NCBI RefSeq assembly: GCF_024714475.1
Contig: NZ_JAMZMI010000006.1
Coordinates: 62,001 to 126,000, forward strand
Source: Marinoscillum sp. MHG1-6
Lineage (GTDB): Bacteria > Bacteroidota > Bacteroidia > Cytophagales > Cyclobacteriaceae
DNA: 64,000 bases
Direction of reading: 5' to 3'
Positions 46,127-55,476 of the stretch are shown here, piece by piece. The position numbers and the translations under genes are program-made. Position 1 is the stretch's first letter, and every line of letters starts with the position of its first letter. The notes under the pieces were generated by a model. It searched no databases and was not told the DNA's origin. It saw only the letters and a list, made by a program, of their open reading frames with translations.

Positions 46127-46884
46127 TTGTCTAAGAAATAGTCGAAGGTATCTCCTCTTAGTCCAAGTCTAATGGTTTCAAGAGGAATTACTTCATTTGG
46201 AGCAATATTTCCAAGGTTTACGTTCGTGCCAATCAATTTGATGAACCAAACCTGCTGCTCCTTCTGTGGTGCTTCCCAAAGAATTTTTTCTTCAGGTATT
46301 TTAGTCAAGATCTCCTCAACCAAACCTTGTCTAACCTCACCTGAATCACGAAAAAGTCCGACATTTCCACTTTCTCTTGCCTCACCTATTACCTTCCAGG
46401 CTCCGGCATCAAGTTCGGTTTGCATTTGCTCGATCCACTTGTAAGGCGGAATGATCTTCGCGGCATCTTTAGAACCCACTTCACTAAGAACAGTCACTTG
46501 TTCAGCAAGGGTGCTGATGTAGTTGCATTTATCATCGTGGTTCATTTCTACTGAACCATCAGAAACTTCAGCATGCTCAAGACCATACTTATCCAATACT
46601 TTGCGATATTCATCAAATTGGCCTCTCACCACGAAAGCTTCAAAAAGGGTGCCTCCGAAATAAACCGGAATACCAGCCTCTTTAAAAAGCGCCAATTTCT
46701 CCTTAAGCTTTGATGTAACAAACGAAGTGGCCCATCCCAACTTCACAATATCAATGTATTCTCCGCAAGAGTCTATCATGTCTTCAACTTCTCGCAGGCT
46801 CAACCCCTTGTCCATTACCATGGTGAAACCATTCGTCCTAGGTTTGCTAGTACGGCTCGGGATATTCGTTAAGTGATAATTCAT
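46123..46884 (-). CDS. Phosphosulfolactate synthase (ComA-like)
   Basis: A 253-residue protein of the ComA family, which adds sulfite to phosphoenolpyruvate to give (2R)-phosphosulfolactate. Visible family blocks are KPRTNGFTMVMDKGLSLREVEDMIDSCGEYIDIVKLGWATS, PVYFGGTLFEAFVVRGQFDEY, HAEVSDGSVEMNHDDKCNYI, KVIGEARESGNVGLFR and ILWEAPQKEQQVWFIKLIGTNVNLGNI. The glycine-serine and acidic active-site residues appear intact. In Bacteroidota a sulfonate pathway could feed sulfolactate or cysteate for sulfonolipids; that role is inference. Coupled to the DUF368 gene by an ATGA overlap. Confidence 0.87.
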   Translation of the reverse strand: MNYHLTNIPSRTSKPRTNGFTMVMDKGLSLREVEDMIDSCGEYIDIVKLGWATSFVTSKLKEKLALFKEAGIPVYFGGTLFEAFVVRGQFDEYRKVLDKYGLEHAEVSDGSVEMNHDDKCNYISTLAEQVTVLSEVGSKDAAKIIPPYKWIEQMQTELDAGAWKVIGEARESGNVGLFRDSGEVRQGLVEEILTKIPEEKILWEAPQKEQQVWFIKLIGTNVNLGNIAPNEVIPLETIRLGLRGDTFDYFLDK

Positions 46885-46947
46885 AAGTTCTATGCCGGAT
46901 TTGTATAAACCCCCAAAAATTATAAATAATGTTGATAATGGCGACTT

Positions 46948-48351
46948 CTACAAGTTGTTTTTTCGGTATTGCTCAACAATCTTGTAAAGCGCCTTTTGGG
47001 TCTGCAATTTCGGGAAAAATTCGAATAATGAAAGGTGTCCGTCAAAGTCTAGCATTAAACCTGTCTCTAATCGGTTTATTGCCTGTTTATACATACCTAA
47101 TTCGATGAGGTAGACAACACTTCTGTAGTAGAGCGCAGCACAGTCCGGACATTCATTCAGTCCGTCTTCTACAATATCCTGTGCCTTTTCGAAATTTCCC
47201 TGCTCATAATACACATAAGACCAGTCCAGCCATACCTCCTCATCATCAGGATTCATTTCAGAAGCTTCGGCAAAAGCCTCAAGCGCTGATGTAATGTTTC
47301 CCGTTTTAAATTCGGCGTCGGCCACTGCTTTCCAGTACACTGAATTTTCCACATCAATTTTCAGTGCTTTATTAAAAAAATGGATGGCTTCATACCACTT
47401 TTCCTGAAGAGCCAGGGACACCCCCAGTCCATACCAGGCCTCGTGGTACATCTGATCCAGCTTCGTAGCTTTCTGGTAATATTTGATCGATCTATCGTAG
47501 AGTTTCAACTTCTCATAGGCTGCACCCAAATGGCAATAAATCTCCGCACTTGGTCCTTCCAGATCCAGCGTCTTCAAATACGACTCCAACGCCTTGTCAA
47601 ACTGCTGGAGGCTCATATAAGAATTGCCTACATTGAAATGTGCACTGCTAAAATCGTCATCGATGGCAATGGCATACTCGTAAGCATCCACGGCATTTTC
47701 GAACTGACCAAGCTTGTTGTATACAATCCCCAGGTTGTACCATGCATACTCCGAATAAGGGTCCTGATCAATGAATTGCTTGTAATAAGATAAGCTTCCT
47801 TCCAATTCTCCAGTGATATCCAGACAGTAGGCCAGTTCATAGAGCGCGCTTTCGTTAAGCATATTGGATTCAATGGCCTTTTTGTAGTTATCAGCGGCCT
47901 TTTCATAATTACTCAGCCCCTGATAGGCCAACCCAATATTGTAATAGATCTCATCCTTATCCTCAACATAATCAATGGCAGCTTCATAGCATTCTATGGC
48001 CTGCTCAAACTGACTTTGCATGGAGTGGATATTCCCTTTAAGGATTAGCACCTCAGGATCATTGGGATGGAAATTCAATACTTCATCCAGAATTTCAAGC
48101 GCTTCTTCTGCCCGATCCAATTTGATCAACACATCCGCTTTTTCTAACGTAAGATCCAGTGAGAAAGCAAATTGCTGTAAAGCATGTTCACATGCTTTCA
48201 GTGCGTAGGCATACTTTTCACTGTTCTGATAGTAGGTGATTATTTGCAGGTAGGTCTCCTCATCAAAATAATGGGATTCCTTATTCTTTAGGAGCGCCTC
48301 AAATCTTCTTATCAATTCCCTCTCCTCCTTGCGTTTGTATTCCTCTTGCAT
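46948..48351 (-). CDS. Tetratricopeptide repeat protein
   Basis: A 467-residue soluble protein made of about eleven tandem TPRs (for example AEALEILDEVLNFHPNDPEVLILKGNIHSMQSQFEQAIECYEAAIDYV and WYNLGIVYNKLGQFENAVDAYEYAIAID). No signal peptide or enzyme motif. It should be a protein-interaction scaffold; partners unknown. Lies 63 bases upstream of the ComA-like gene on the same strand. Confidence 0.9.
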   Translation of the reverse strand: MQEEYKRKEERELIRRFEALLKNKESHYFDEETYLQIITYYQNSEKYAYALKACEHALQQFAFSLDLTLEKADVLIKLDRAEEALEILDEVLNFHPNDPEVLILKGNIHSMQSQFEQAIECYEAAIDYVEDKDEIYYNIGLAYQGLSNYEKAADNYKKAIESNMLNESALYELAYCLDITGELEGSLSYYKQFIDQDPYSEYAWYNLGIVYNKLGQFENAVDAYEYAIAIDDDFSSAHFNVGNSYMSLQQFDKALESYLKTLDLEGPSAEIYCHLGAAYEKLKLYDRSIKYYQKATKLDQMYHEAWYGLGVSLALQEKWYEAIHFFNKALKIDVENSVYWKAVADAEFKTGNITSALEAFAEASEMNPDDEEVWLDWSYVYYEQGNFEKAQDIVEDGLNECPDCAALYYRSVVYLIELGMYKQAINRLETGLMLDFDGHLSLFEFFPKLQTQKALYKIVEQYRKNNL

Positions 48352-48447
48352 AAGAAACCTTTAAAAGTGTCTAACTGGTGGTATTAATTTAATCTAAAAT
48401 CCAATGGGATCATTATTTGGTGTTCGAAAGTTTTCCACATCAAAAAA

Positions 48448-49155
48448 TCAGATTAATTGCTTGTTTAAAAATGTATATCCACCCAATTTTTGATTGAGTG
48501 CAGTTTCTATGTTTTGCCATTGTTTTATCCGGTGCAAATCAGAACCGACAAAGCTGATCAAACCCTCCTTCAACATCGTTTTTGCTCTTCTTTCAGCCTC
48601 TTTCCCGTAAACACCCGCCATTGACATCAGGTTCATTTGTAAATGAACCCCACGTTCTCTAACGGATTTGATCCAACTCAAGTCATCTTCCAGGTAATGA
48701 TATCTTTCAGGATGCGCAAAAACGGGCTTATAACCTCTGGATTGCATTTCGAAAACAGCTTCATCAAAAAACATGGGTTTACTGTGAAAGGAAGTTTCAA
48801 AAAGCAGGTATTTATCTCCAAAAGTCAGCAGCCTTTCCTCGGATTTCAGCTTATCCAAAAATGTGGGATCTACCTTGTATTCTGCTGCACAGGCCACCTT
48901 TATGGTCAATCCCGCACGCTCAGCACGCGTTTGAAGATCAGAACAAAGATTTTCAATGATCTCAGGTGTATTTCTAAACTGTTCGCTGATATGTGGGGTC
49001 GTGATGACCTTCTTATAACCCTGTCTCTGGAATCGCTGTAAAATCTCTATGGATTCTTCAAAGGAGCGAACACCATCATCTATCCCCGGCAGTAGATGCG
49101 AGTGGAAGTCAACTAGTAGTTCTGGTGGTTTACGTGAAAAAAGCGCTCTAAGCAT
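48448..49155 (-). CDS. CpsB/CapC-family tyrosine-protein phosphatase (PHP fold)
   Basis: A 235-residue metal-dependent phosphatase from the ATG at 49155 (an upstream ATG at 49176 would add seven residues). The PHP metal motif is VDFHSHLLPGIDDGVRS, followed by ITTPHISEQFRNTPEII and FVGSDLHRIKQWQN. It should dephosphorylate the adjacent Wzc-type kinase and so set polysaccharide chain export. Last gene of the exopolysaccharide operon. Confidence 0.9.
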   Translation of the reverse strand: MLRALFSRKPPELLVDFHSHLLPGIDDGVRSFEESIEILQRFQRQGYKKVITTPHISEQFRNTPEIIENLCSDLQTRAERAGLTIKVACAAEYKVDPTFLDKLKSEERLLTFGDKYLLFETSFHSKPMFFDEAVFEMQSRGYKPVFAHPERYHYLEDDLSWIKSVRERGVHLQMNLMSMAGVYGKEAERRAKTMLKEGLISFVGSDLHRIKQWQNIETALNQKLGGYTFLNKQLI

Positions 49156-49182
49156 TGCTAAAAAGATAGCATGCAAAATTAA

Positions 49183-51516
49183 TCAGCTTTTATCAGAATC
49201 TTCATAATAGCCGTAGCCATAACCATAACCATGGCTCCCAGAATTTTTTACCGAATTAAAAATAACGCCCAGATTAGTGAAGTTATTCATCTTCTGAAGC
49301 GTCTCCAGCGTTTTGAGGTAAGCTCTTTTGGAATAATCAGACCGCAGGACATAAAACTGTATATCTGAGTTTTTCATCGACAATACCGCATCCGTCACCA
49401 GGCCTACCGGAGGCGTATCCAGCACCACCAGATCATATTGTTTGGACAAATGATCCAGCATCTCTTTGTACCGCTCATTGAGAATGAGCTCAGATGGGTT
49501 AGGTGGAATTGGACCAGCCGGAATATAATCTAAATGATCGATAGGTGATTTCTTGATGCAGTCTTTTATTTTATCCTTACCGATCAGGTAGGTGCTCACA
49601 CCCGCAGGACTCTCGGAATCATCGAACGCCAGGTGGACCTTTGGCTTCCTCATATCCAGATCGACCACACATACCTTTTGATTAGAGAATGCAATCACTG
49701 CAGCCAGATTCACCCCTATGAACGTTTTTCCTTCGCCACTTACTGTAGAAGTAACCGTAACGATATGACTTCCTTTGGCCCCGTTGAAAAACTCCATGTT
49801 GGTTCTGATCGTCCGTAGCGCCTCACTTATCGCCGACTTGGAGTTGGGCTGAATGATCATCTTCGTAACCTTCAGCTTTTCAGACTGATACTCCGGGATC
49901 GATCCCAGGATCGGAACATTGACCAGTCGCTCCAGCTCGCGTAAGCTGGTAATGTTGTTATGAAGCAAATACCTGATCAGAACAAACACAATACTTAGCG
50001 CCAGCGCAGCAGAAAAGGCAACACCATAAATCATAAAGGGCTTTGGCTTGATCGGAACTGAAGGAATGGAAGCCGGTGAAAGAATGACTGATTTAGTGAC
50101 CGTTCCGGCCCTGGTGATTTCCAGCTCCATTTTTGACTTACGCAGGGCCAGTAAAAATTCCTCCTGCAGCTGGTACAGCCTCCTGTTTTTGTTAAATTCT
50201 GTCCCCATGGAAGGCAATTCCACAAAACTACCTTCCAAATAGGCACGTCGCCGGTTAACTTCAGCCAGCATATCTTTCAAATCGACTTTGTAATCAGCCA
50301 ATATTTTGGAGAGCTCCTCCTCCAACAATTCAATCTGCTGATCCACCTGCTTAATAACGTATGTATTGGCACTGTAAGACCCCAGCTTTCTCTGACGTTC
50401 TATTTTGAGCGTCTGATATTCCTCCAGCTTTCTTTTGATGGTTTCTGGCCATGACGTCACTCCAATCTGCGGCAAGACACGGGTGTTTTCCGAATTAATC
50501 TGATTACTGAGTACCGACAGATCAGAAAGTTGATTTTTGAGCCTGAAGCGTTGCGAATCCAGCAAATCGAGTTGTACGATGGTCTTGGCAATGTCCCGCT
50601 CCAGGTTGGTGGTTTTGTTCGTAATGGTGAAGGTTTCAAAGTAATTTTCAAAATCCTCCAGCTTGGACTGAGTGCTTTCAATCTGATTCTGAAGAAAGGA
50701 GATCTTCTGCTCTATGGCCTGATTTTTTACTGCTTTGGTGTATTCGAGATATAATGTATCTATGGCCTGAACCAGGTCCCTTGCTTTGTATTTATTGTGA
50801 TCCGAAAGAGAAATACGAATCGTTTTAGCATTGAAGTTGACCGGCTGCACCTCTACACGACTTTGAAAATAGCGTAGCAGCCCCTGCCTGGAGTTGATCA
50901 TAAAGTAGTAGCGTCCTCTATCGTCGTTTTTGAAGTAGGTGCTTTTTTCAATCAAAAAATTAAAATTCGGGGTTTCAATGGGCTCCCCAAACCGGCGTTG
51001 AATTCTATAAACCTCCGTCCCGTAGGTGTAGGAAAGTAAAAAGTTGTTGGCATCCTCAATGGTTAAATCAATGGGCTTATCAAAGAATCCTTCATTCTTG
51101 ATCTTGTAGGAAACTACGAAGGGACTATTGGTATATCGCTCATCTTCCAGGAAGTTGCCATAAAAGAAATAGGACACATCCATGCCCACTTCGTCCACCA
51201 CCTTAGAAAAGAATAAATTGGACTTCAACAATTCTATTTCCCCGGACAGTTCATTGAGCTTCAGTCCACTCATCTCAGAGCCCAAACCAAGCGTATTGGC
51301 TTCACTCTCAAAATCCAGCTTCAGGATCGATTCGGACTCATACAATGGTTTCGACCAACGCACAAACATGAGATAGGCACCCACCAACAACACCACGAAG
51401 ATCAATCCAATCCAGACGAGGCTTTTCCGAAGAATGAATAACAATTTCTCCAAATCCAACTCCTCTACCTGGGATGGGCTCTTTCCTAATTTTTCGGTTT
51501 GAAATGACTGGCTCAC
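49183..51516 (-). CDS. Polysaccharide co-polymerase with tyrosine autokinase (Wzc/BY-kinase type)
   Basis: A 777-residue inner membrane protein. A transmembrane helix lies at about 32-52, then a Wzz domain with long coiled coil (about 55-480), a second helix at about 495-516 after the proline-rich ASIPSVPIKPKP, and a cytoplasmic BY-kinase. Kinase motifs are Walker A SGEGKT (593-598), Walker A' VCVVDLDMRKP (about 615-625) and Walker B LVVLDTPPVG. The C-terminus GYGYGYGYYEDSDKS supplies the autophosphorylated tyrosine cluster. It controls chain length and export with Wza. Confidence 0.94.
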   Translation of the reverse strand: MSQSFQTEKLGKSPSQVEELDLEKLLFILRKSLVWIGLIFVVLLVGAYLMFVRWSKPLYESESILKLDFESEANTLGLGSEMSGLKLNELSGEIELLKSNLFFSKVVDEVGMDVSYFFYGNFLEDERYTNSPFVVSYKIKNEGFFDKPIDLTIEDANNFLLSYTYGTEVYRIQRRFGEPIETPNFNFLIEKSTYFKNDDRGRYYFMINSRQGLLRYFQSRVEVQPVNFNAKTIRISLSDHNKYKARDLVQAIDTLYLEYTKAVKNQAIEQKISFLQNQIESTQSKLEDFENYFETFTITNKTTNLERDIAKTIVQLDLLDSQRFRLKNQLSDLSVLSNQINSENTRVLPQIGVTSWPETIKRKLEEYQTLKIERQRKLGSYSANTYVIKQVDQQIELLEEELSKILADYKVDLKDMLAEVNRRRAYLEGSFVELPSMGTEFNKNRRLYQLQEEFLLALRKSKMELEITRAGTVTKSVILSPASIPSVPIKPKPFMIYGVAFSAALALSIVFVLIRYLLHNNITSLRELERLVNVPILGSIPEYQSEKLKVTKMIIQPNSKSAISEALRTIRTNMEFFNGAKGSHIVTVTSTVSGEGKTFIGVNLAAVIAFSNQKVCVVDLDMRKPKVHLAFDDSESPAGVSTYLIGKDKIKDCIKKSPIDHLDYIPAGPIPPNPSELILNERYKEMLDHLSKQYDLVVLDTPPVGLVTDAVLSMKNSDIQFYVLRSDYSKRAYLKTLETLQKMNNFTNLGVIFNSVKNSGSHGYGYGYGYYEDSDKS

Positions 51517-51520
51517 CGAG

Positions 51521-52294
51521 TTATAGATTTTGTAGTACTAATATGATCGTAATCGTACTTGATACCAGGCTAAGTACCGGAGCGATATCCTTAATTGATT
51601 CTTTCCAGGGCCTTCTCCAGGGCTCCAGATAGATAATATCCCCCGCTTCAATATCCATTATGGATTGTTGCATCCCTGCGATAGTAGCAAGATCAATTTC
51701 ATATACTTCCGGTGCCTTTAGATTTCCTCTTATCAATCGGATATTTCCTGCTTTAGCCTGCATATTCACCCCGCCATACAGGGCAAGCACTTCGATCAAT
51801 GAGGTGTTTTCATTTTCAAGCGGCACTACCATACCTCCTGCTGCTCCCATTACCACCACCCTTCTATTGATAACGGTAAGTTTCACGAAGGTATCCACAT
51901 AAGCTTCATCATATGCTTTCTGCAAGACCTCCTCCGCTTCATCCACAGTCATACCGAGCACCTTGATTTTTCCAACCATTGGCAGTTTGACATTCCCATC
52001 ATCCTGCACAAGGTACCATACCCTGTTCCGCATTTGCATGGCTTGATTGTTATTGCCCAGAGACAATTCATAATTGGGATCGATCAGACGTTCTCCCTCA
52101 TTGGTGTATACCTCAAGTTGTAACTTATCCCCGGCACGTAACCGGTAGTTGCTTTCAGCTTGTTCCACGGCATTGGCCAGTTCAGACTCTCCAAACTCTT
52201 CATTGAGCCGAAACATAATATCCTGCTGATAGACACGGCAGCTAAACAGGGTGCAAACGATTAATAGAAGGGAATAGTGGGTGAACTTCTGCAT
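51521..52294 (-). CDS. Polysaccharide export outer membrane lipoprotein (Wza-like)
   Basis: A 257-residue protein with a lipobox (TLFSC, lipid cysteine C19), a poly_export domain (YRLRAGDKLQLEVYTNEGERL) and a SLBB domain (AYVDTFVKLTVINRRVVVMGAAGGMVVPLENENTSLIEVLALYGGV). The C-terminal hydrophobic stretch (IAPVLSLVSSTITIILVLQNL) is typical of Bacteroidota members. It forms the outer membrane part of the export channel. Gap of four bases to the Wzc-type gene. Confidence 0.92.
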   Translation of the reverse strand: MQKFTHYSLLLIVCTLFSCRVYQQDIMFRLNEEFGESELANAVEQAESNYRLRAGDKLQLEVYTNEGERLIDPNYELSLGNNNQAMQMRNRVWYLVQDDGNVKLPMVGKIKVLGMTVDEAEEVLQKAYDEAYVDTFVKLTVINRRVVVMGAAGGMVVPLENENTSLIEVLALYGGVNMQAKAGNIRLIRGNLKAPEVYEIDLATIAGMQQSIMDIEAGDIIYLEPWRRPWKESIKDIAPVLSLVSSTITIILVLQNL

Positions 52295-52357
52295 ATGTTG
52301 TCGTATGGTCTAAAATTAGCCGAAATTATGGTAAATGAAAGGGGATTTTCAAGGAGA

Positions 52358-53467
52358 TCAGGATTGGGTCAATTCCTGAATTTTCTGTTCATAGAGATGT
52401 ATGACATGTTTTTCGTCGTATTGTTCTTCAATCTTTTTTCTCGAAACCAGGCTCATTTTCAGCTTCTGATTTTCGCTCAAGGATAAATAGGTCAGCATTT
52501 TCTCTGCCAGGTTCTGAGGGTTTTTCAAATCACACAAAAACCCGTTTTCACCATGATCTACCACCTGACGACAACCCGGCACATCGGTAGCTATCAGGGC
52601 TTTACCCAAGGCTCCTGCCTCTAACAAAGTTCTAGGCGTTCCTTCCCTGTAACTGGGCAGCACCACCACTTCACACTCCTGCATTTCACCAATGACGTCT
52701 TCCTGATGGGGTTTATAATGAAGATACCCTGCTTCAATCCAGTGATCAAGCTCACTTTGATCCACTGACCGTTTGTGATGCTCATCCAGGGCTCCGACAA
52801 GACGAAATTCTACATCTTTTCTTTGCCCGGAAATTATTCTCGCTGCTTCTGCATATTCTCGCACACCCTTTTCAACTATCAACCTGGATACCATCAAAAA
52901 GATCGTCTTTTCCTTTGTCTCAAATGGCTGAAAGGTAATTTGACTGGTGTCTACACCAGATCCCGGCAGTAGGCTACTTTTCTCCGCAAACCGACCGACC
53001 AGTTTTACAAAATCCTCGCGATCATCTTCGTTTTGGAAAAAAATCCATTTGTTGGAGCGAAAGGCGAAGCGATAAAGTTGAATCGCCAGCTTTCTGACAA
53101 TGCCTTTCCATAGAAAAACCGTTCCCAGTCCGCTCACATTACAAATGCAGGGGATGCCAAGCCTCCCAGCCACTATAGAAGCATACAAATTTGGTTTGAT
53201 CGTATAGCTAAGGACTACATCGGGTCGGACGGACTTTAGTATTTTGCTCAGACTGAGAAGTAAAAGCAGATCCTTAAATGGGTTCATCCCGGTGCCCTCC
53301 ATGTCCAGCTGAACATAATCGCAACCCATGTACTCCAGTTTTCGTGTATACTCGTCCTTCGGAGCGATAGCTACCACCGAGTGGCCCTTAGAAATAAAGT
53401 TTTTCACCAGCCCCGAACGAAAATTGTAAATATTCCAGCTCGAATTGATGATGATGGCCACTTTCAT
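52358..53467 (-). CDS. Glycosyltransferase family 4 protein
   Basis: A 369-residue GT-B enzyme. The N-terminal domain has IINSSWNIYNFRSGLVKNFISKGHSVVAIAPKDEYTRKL and DVVLSYTIKPNLYASIVAGRLGIPCICNVSGLG. The C-terminal nucleotide-sugar domain has FLMVSRLIVEKGVREYAEAARII and EVVVLPSYREGTPRTLLEAGALGKALIATDVPGCRQVV. The pattern is like PglA-type HexNAc/hexosyl transferases acting on lipid-linked sugars. It begins the exopolysaccharide operon. Confidence 0.92.
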   Translation of the reverse strand: MKVAIIINSSWNIYNFRSGLVKNFISKGHSVVAIAPKDEYTRKLEYMGCDYVQLDMEGTGMNPFKDLLLLLSLSKILKSVRPDVVLSYTIKPNLYASIVAGRLGIPCICNVSGLGTVFLWKGIVRKLAIQLYRFAFRSNKWIFFQNEDDREDFVKLVGRFAEKSSLLPGSGVDTSQITFQPFETKEKTIFLMVSRLIVEKGVREYAEAARIISGQRKDVEFRLVGALDEHHKRSVDQSELDHWIEAGYLHYKPHQEDVIGEMQECEVVVLPSYREGTPRTLLEAGALGKALIATDVPGCRQVVDHGENGFLCDLKNPQNLAEKMLTYLSLSENQKLKMSLVSRKKIEEQYDEKHVIHLYEQKIQELTQS

Positions 53468-53536
53468 AAACTAGGGGAGGTTGTTAATTTGGGTTGACGT
53501 GATCGAATGGGGACTAAGTTAAACAATGCCTTTTGT

Positions 53537-53544
53537 TAACTTTG
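53537..53544 (+). promoter_or_regulatory. Putative -7 box of hflX
   Basis: TAACTTTG matches TAnnTTTG exactly, 55 bases before the hflX start. The -33 element is not clear. Confidence 0.45.
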
Positions 53545-53599
53545 CACATTCAAATAAATGTGATTGCGATCGCGAAATAAATCAAGAATTGGCAGTTAA

Positions 53600-54739
53600 A
53601 TGATAGAGACGAAAAAAGAGCAGGAATTTGGGGTGTTGGTAACTGTCGCGCCAAAATTTCAATCTGACGAAAAAACCGAGGAATACCTGGATGAACTGGA
53701 ATTCCTTTCTCGGACCATTGGCATAGAAACCTTAAAGAAATTCACACAAAAACTGGAACATCCGGAGCCCGGAACCTTTGTAGGTCGTGGTAAACTCCAG
53801 GAGATCAAGGAGTTTGTTCAGGCCAAAAAAATCAAGAACGTCATCTTCGACGATGACCTCTCTCCATCGCAAATGCGTAACCTGGAGCGTGAACTCAAGG
53901 CGACTATCTATGATCGGAGTTTACTGATACTGGAAATATTTTTGAAACGCGCCCAGACCAATCAGGCGAAAACGCAGGTGGAGCTGGCCCGCTATCAATA
54001 CCTGCTCCCAAGGCTGACCCGGATGTGGACTCACCTGGAGCGACAAAGAGGGGGTACCAGCACAAGGGGTGGTGCCGGAGAGAAAGAAATTGAGACTGAC
54101 CGTAGAAATATCCGTAACCAGATCAATGTCCTGCGCAAAAAGCTGGACAAGATCGAGACACAGGCGGCCACGCGCCGGAAATCCAGGGATGGTGTCGTTC
54201 GTGTAGCCCTTGTGGGGTATACCAATGCTGGTAAGTCTTCAATCATGCGACTGATCAGTAAGGAAAAAGTCTATGCCAAGGATGAGCTCTTCGCCACGGT
54301 AGACTCCACGGTTAGAAAGGTGGTTATTGACAGAGTGCCCTTCCTATTGTCCGACACGGTAGGGTTCATTCGGAAGCTTCCGCACAACCTGATCGAATCT
54401 TTTAAGTCTACCCTGATGGAGGTGAAAGAAGCGGACATCCTGCTGCACGTGATCGACGTTTCCAACCCGGCCTTTGAGGACCACATTGAAATCGTTGAAA
54501 AGACCCTGGAGGAAATTGATGCGGCTTCCATTCCCACGATAAAGGTTTTCAATAAAGCGGACAAGCTGGATGAAGATCAGAAGTTGGAACATCACATTGA
54601 CATTGTGAACAAAGACAGCATCTACATCTCCGCAAAGACCAAATATCATCTTCACGAGTTCCGTGAGTTGTTGGGGAAAGAGACTTCCGCCTTGCACTTC
54701 AAGATCTATCCCAACTATCTCGATGCCCAGACCTATTAA
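53600..54739 (+). CDS. hflX: Ribosome-associated GTPase HflX
   Basis: A 379-residue GTPase that splits stalled ribosomes. The N-terminal HflX domain includes TFVGRGKLQEIKEFV, ERELKATIYDRSLLILEIFLKRAQTNQAKTQVELARYQYLLPRLTRMWTHLERQRGG and GAGEKEIETDRR. The G domain has G1 GYTNAGKSS, G3 DTVGFIRKLPHNLIESF and G4 NKAD. Length and motif order are normal. The last 17 bases overlap the start of the next gene. Confidence 0.95.
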   Translation: MIETKKEQEFGVLVTVAPKFQSDEKTEEYLDELEFLSRTIGIETLKKFTQKLEHPEPGTFVGRGKLQEIKEFVQAKKIKNVIFDDDLSPSQMRNLERELKATIYDRSLLILEIFLKRAQTNQAKTQVELARYQYLLPRLTRMWTHLERQRGGTSTRGGAGEKEIETDRRNIRNQINVLRKKLDKIETQAATRRKSRDGVVRVALVGYTNAGKSSIMRLISKEKVYAKDELFATVDSTVRKVVIDRVPFLLSDTVGFIRKLPHNLIESFKSTLMEVKEADILLHVIDVSNPAFEDHIEIVEKTLEEIDAASIPTIKVFNKADKLDEDQKLEHHIDIVNKDSIYISAKTKYHLHEFRELLGKETSALHFKIYPNYLDAQTY

Positions 54740-55163
54740 ATCATCGGTTGCGTTCGCCCTTTTGGTTATGAACCTTTGGTCCTGCGCACCAACAGCGGAA
54801 GAAGTGAAAGATGAAATACGCGCCACCGAAAAGGCATTTATGGAAATGGCTGAATCTCAAGGTCTGGCTAAGGCCTTTCAATATTTTGCAGCGGAGAATG
54901 GGCAACTGGTCAGGGGCAACAAAGCCATTCGTGGAGGTGAGGCGATTTATCAATTTTACAAAGACCGGGAAGACCCAAACGCACAACTGACCTGGGAGCC
55001 TGAAAACATCTATTTGTCAGCATCCATGGATATGGCCTACTCAACAGGTTCCTATTCCTACACCACTTTGGATACCCTTGGCAATGAAATCAAATCCGAG
55101 GGTGTTTTTGGGACCGTTTGGATAAAAGAGAACAACGAAGAATGGAAATATCTTGCTGATTGA
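54723..55163 (+). CDS. DUF4440/SnoaL-like lipoprotein
   Basis: A 146-residue protein from the ATG at 54723, inside the hflX 3' end in another frame. A lipoprotein signal ends LWSC (lipid cysteine C21). The rest is an NTF2-like cone fold (EIRATEKAFMEMAESQGLAKAFQYFAAENGQLVRGNKAIRGGEAIYQFYKDRED ... AYSTGSYSYTTLDTLGNEIKSEGVFGTVWIKENNEEWKYLAD). Family members bind small ligands or act as SnoaL-type enzymes; role unknown. Upstream frame sequence before this ATG is hflX antiframe, so this start is preferred. Confidence 0.8.
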   Translation: MPRPIKSSVAFALLVMNLWSCAPTAEEVKDEIRATEKAFMEMAESQGLAKAFQYFAAENGQLVRGNKAIRGGEAIYQFYKDREDPNAQLTWEPENIYLSASMDMAYSTGSYSYTTLDTLGNEIKSEGVFGTVWIKENNEEWKYLAD

Positions 55164-55213
55164 GCGGCTTTCGATTGGGGATCGAATGCTCAGTTTTGCA
55201 GCCCCAACATAAT

Positions 55214-55320
55214 GATCTCATAGCTCAACGGATAGAATGGGCTAGGCGCCCGAAACTAGTCGTTCACAAAGTTTCCTAAACTTTAGATCCAGACGGTTCG
55301 CCGCTGCGATTCGATACCTG
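55214..55320 (+). pseudogene. Decayed tRNA-Arg(CCT) copy with two hairpin insertions
   Basis: The 5' flank (TTTTGCAGCCC, CATAATG), D-arm (55221-55238) and anticodon arm AGTTTCCTAAACTTTAGATCCAG (55270-55292) are nearly identical to the intact tRNA at 55477. Between the D and anticodon arms are about 30 extra bases with the stem GGGC / GCCC (55239-55251) and CGA / TCG. In the T-arm there are 17 extra bases with CGG-TTCG-CCG (55294-55303). The 3' acceptor strand no longer matches. Not expected to fold as tRNA. Confidence 0.7.
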
Positions 55321-55476
55321 TGCTTAAGAAGACAAAATATTTAAGCCAGACAGTTTAGTAAAAGGAGCCTACCGACTTTCCAAATAATTCAATAATATCC
55401 CTTGACGCCTATTTCTAAATAAGGCAATTAATTGCGTTAGCACCATATTTTACTATTTTTGCAGCCCTATCATAAT

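Noticed and set aside
48643-49041. Plus-strand 132-residue frame opposite the CpsB gene
   Set aside because: It lies entirely antisense to a gene with intact PHP motifs and has no recognisable features.
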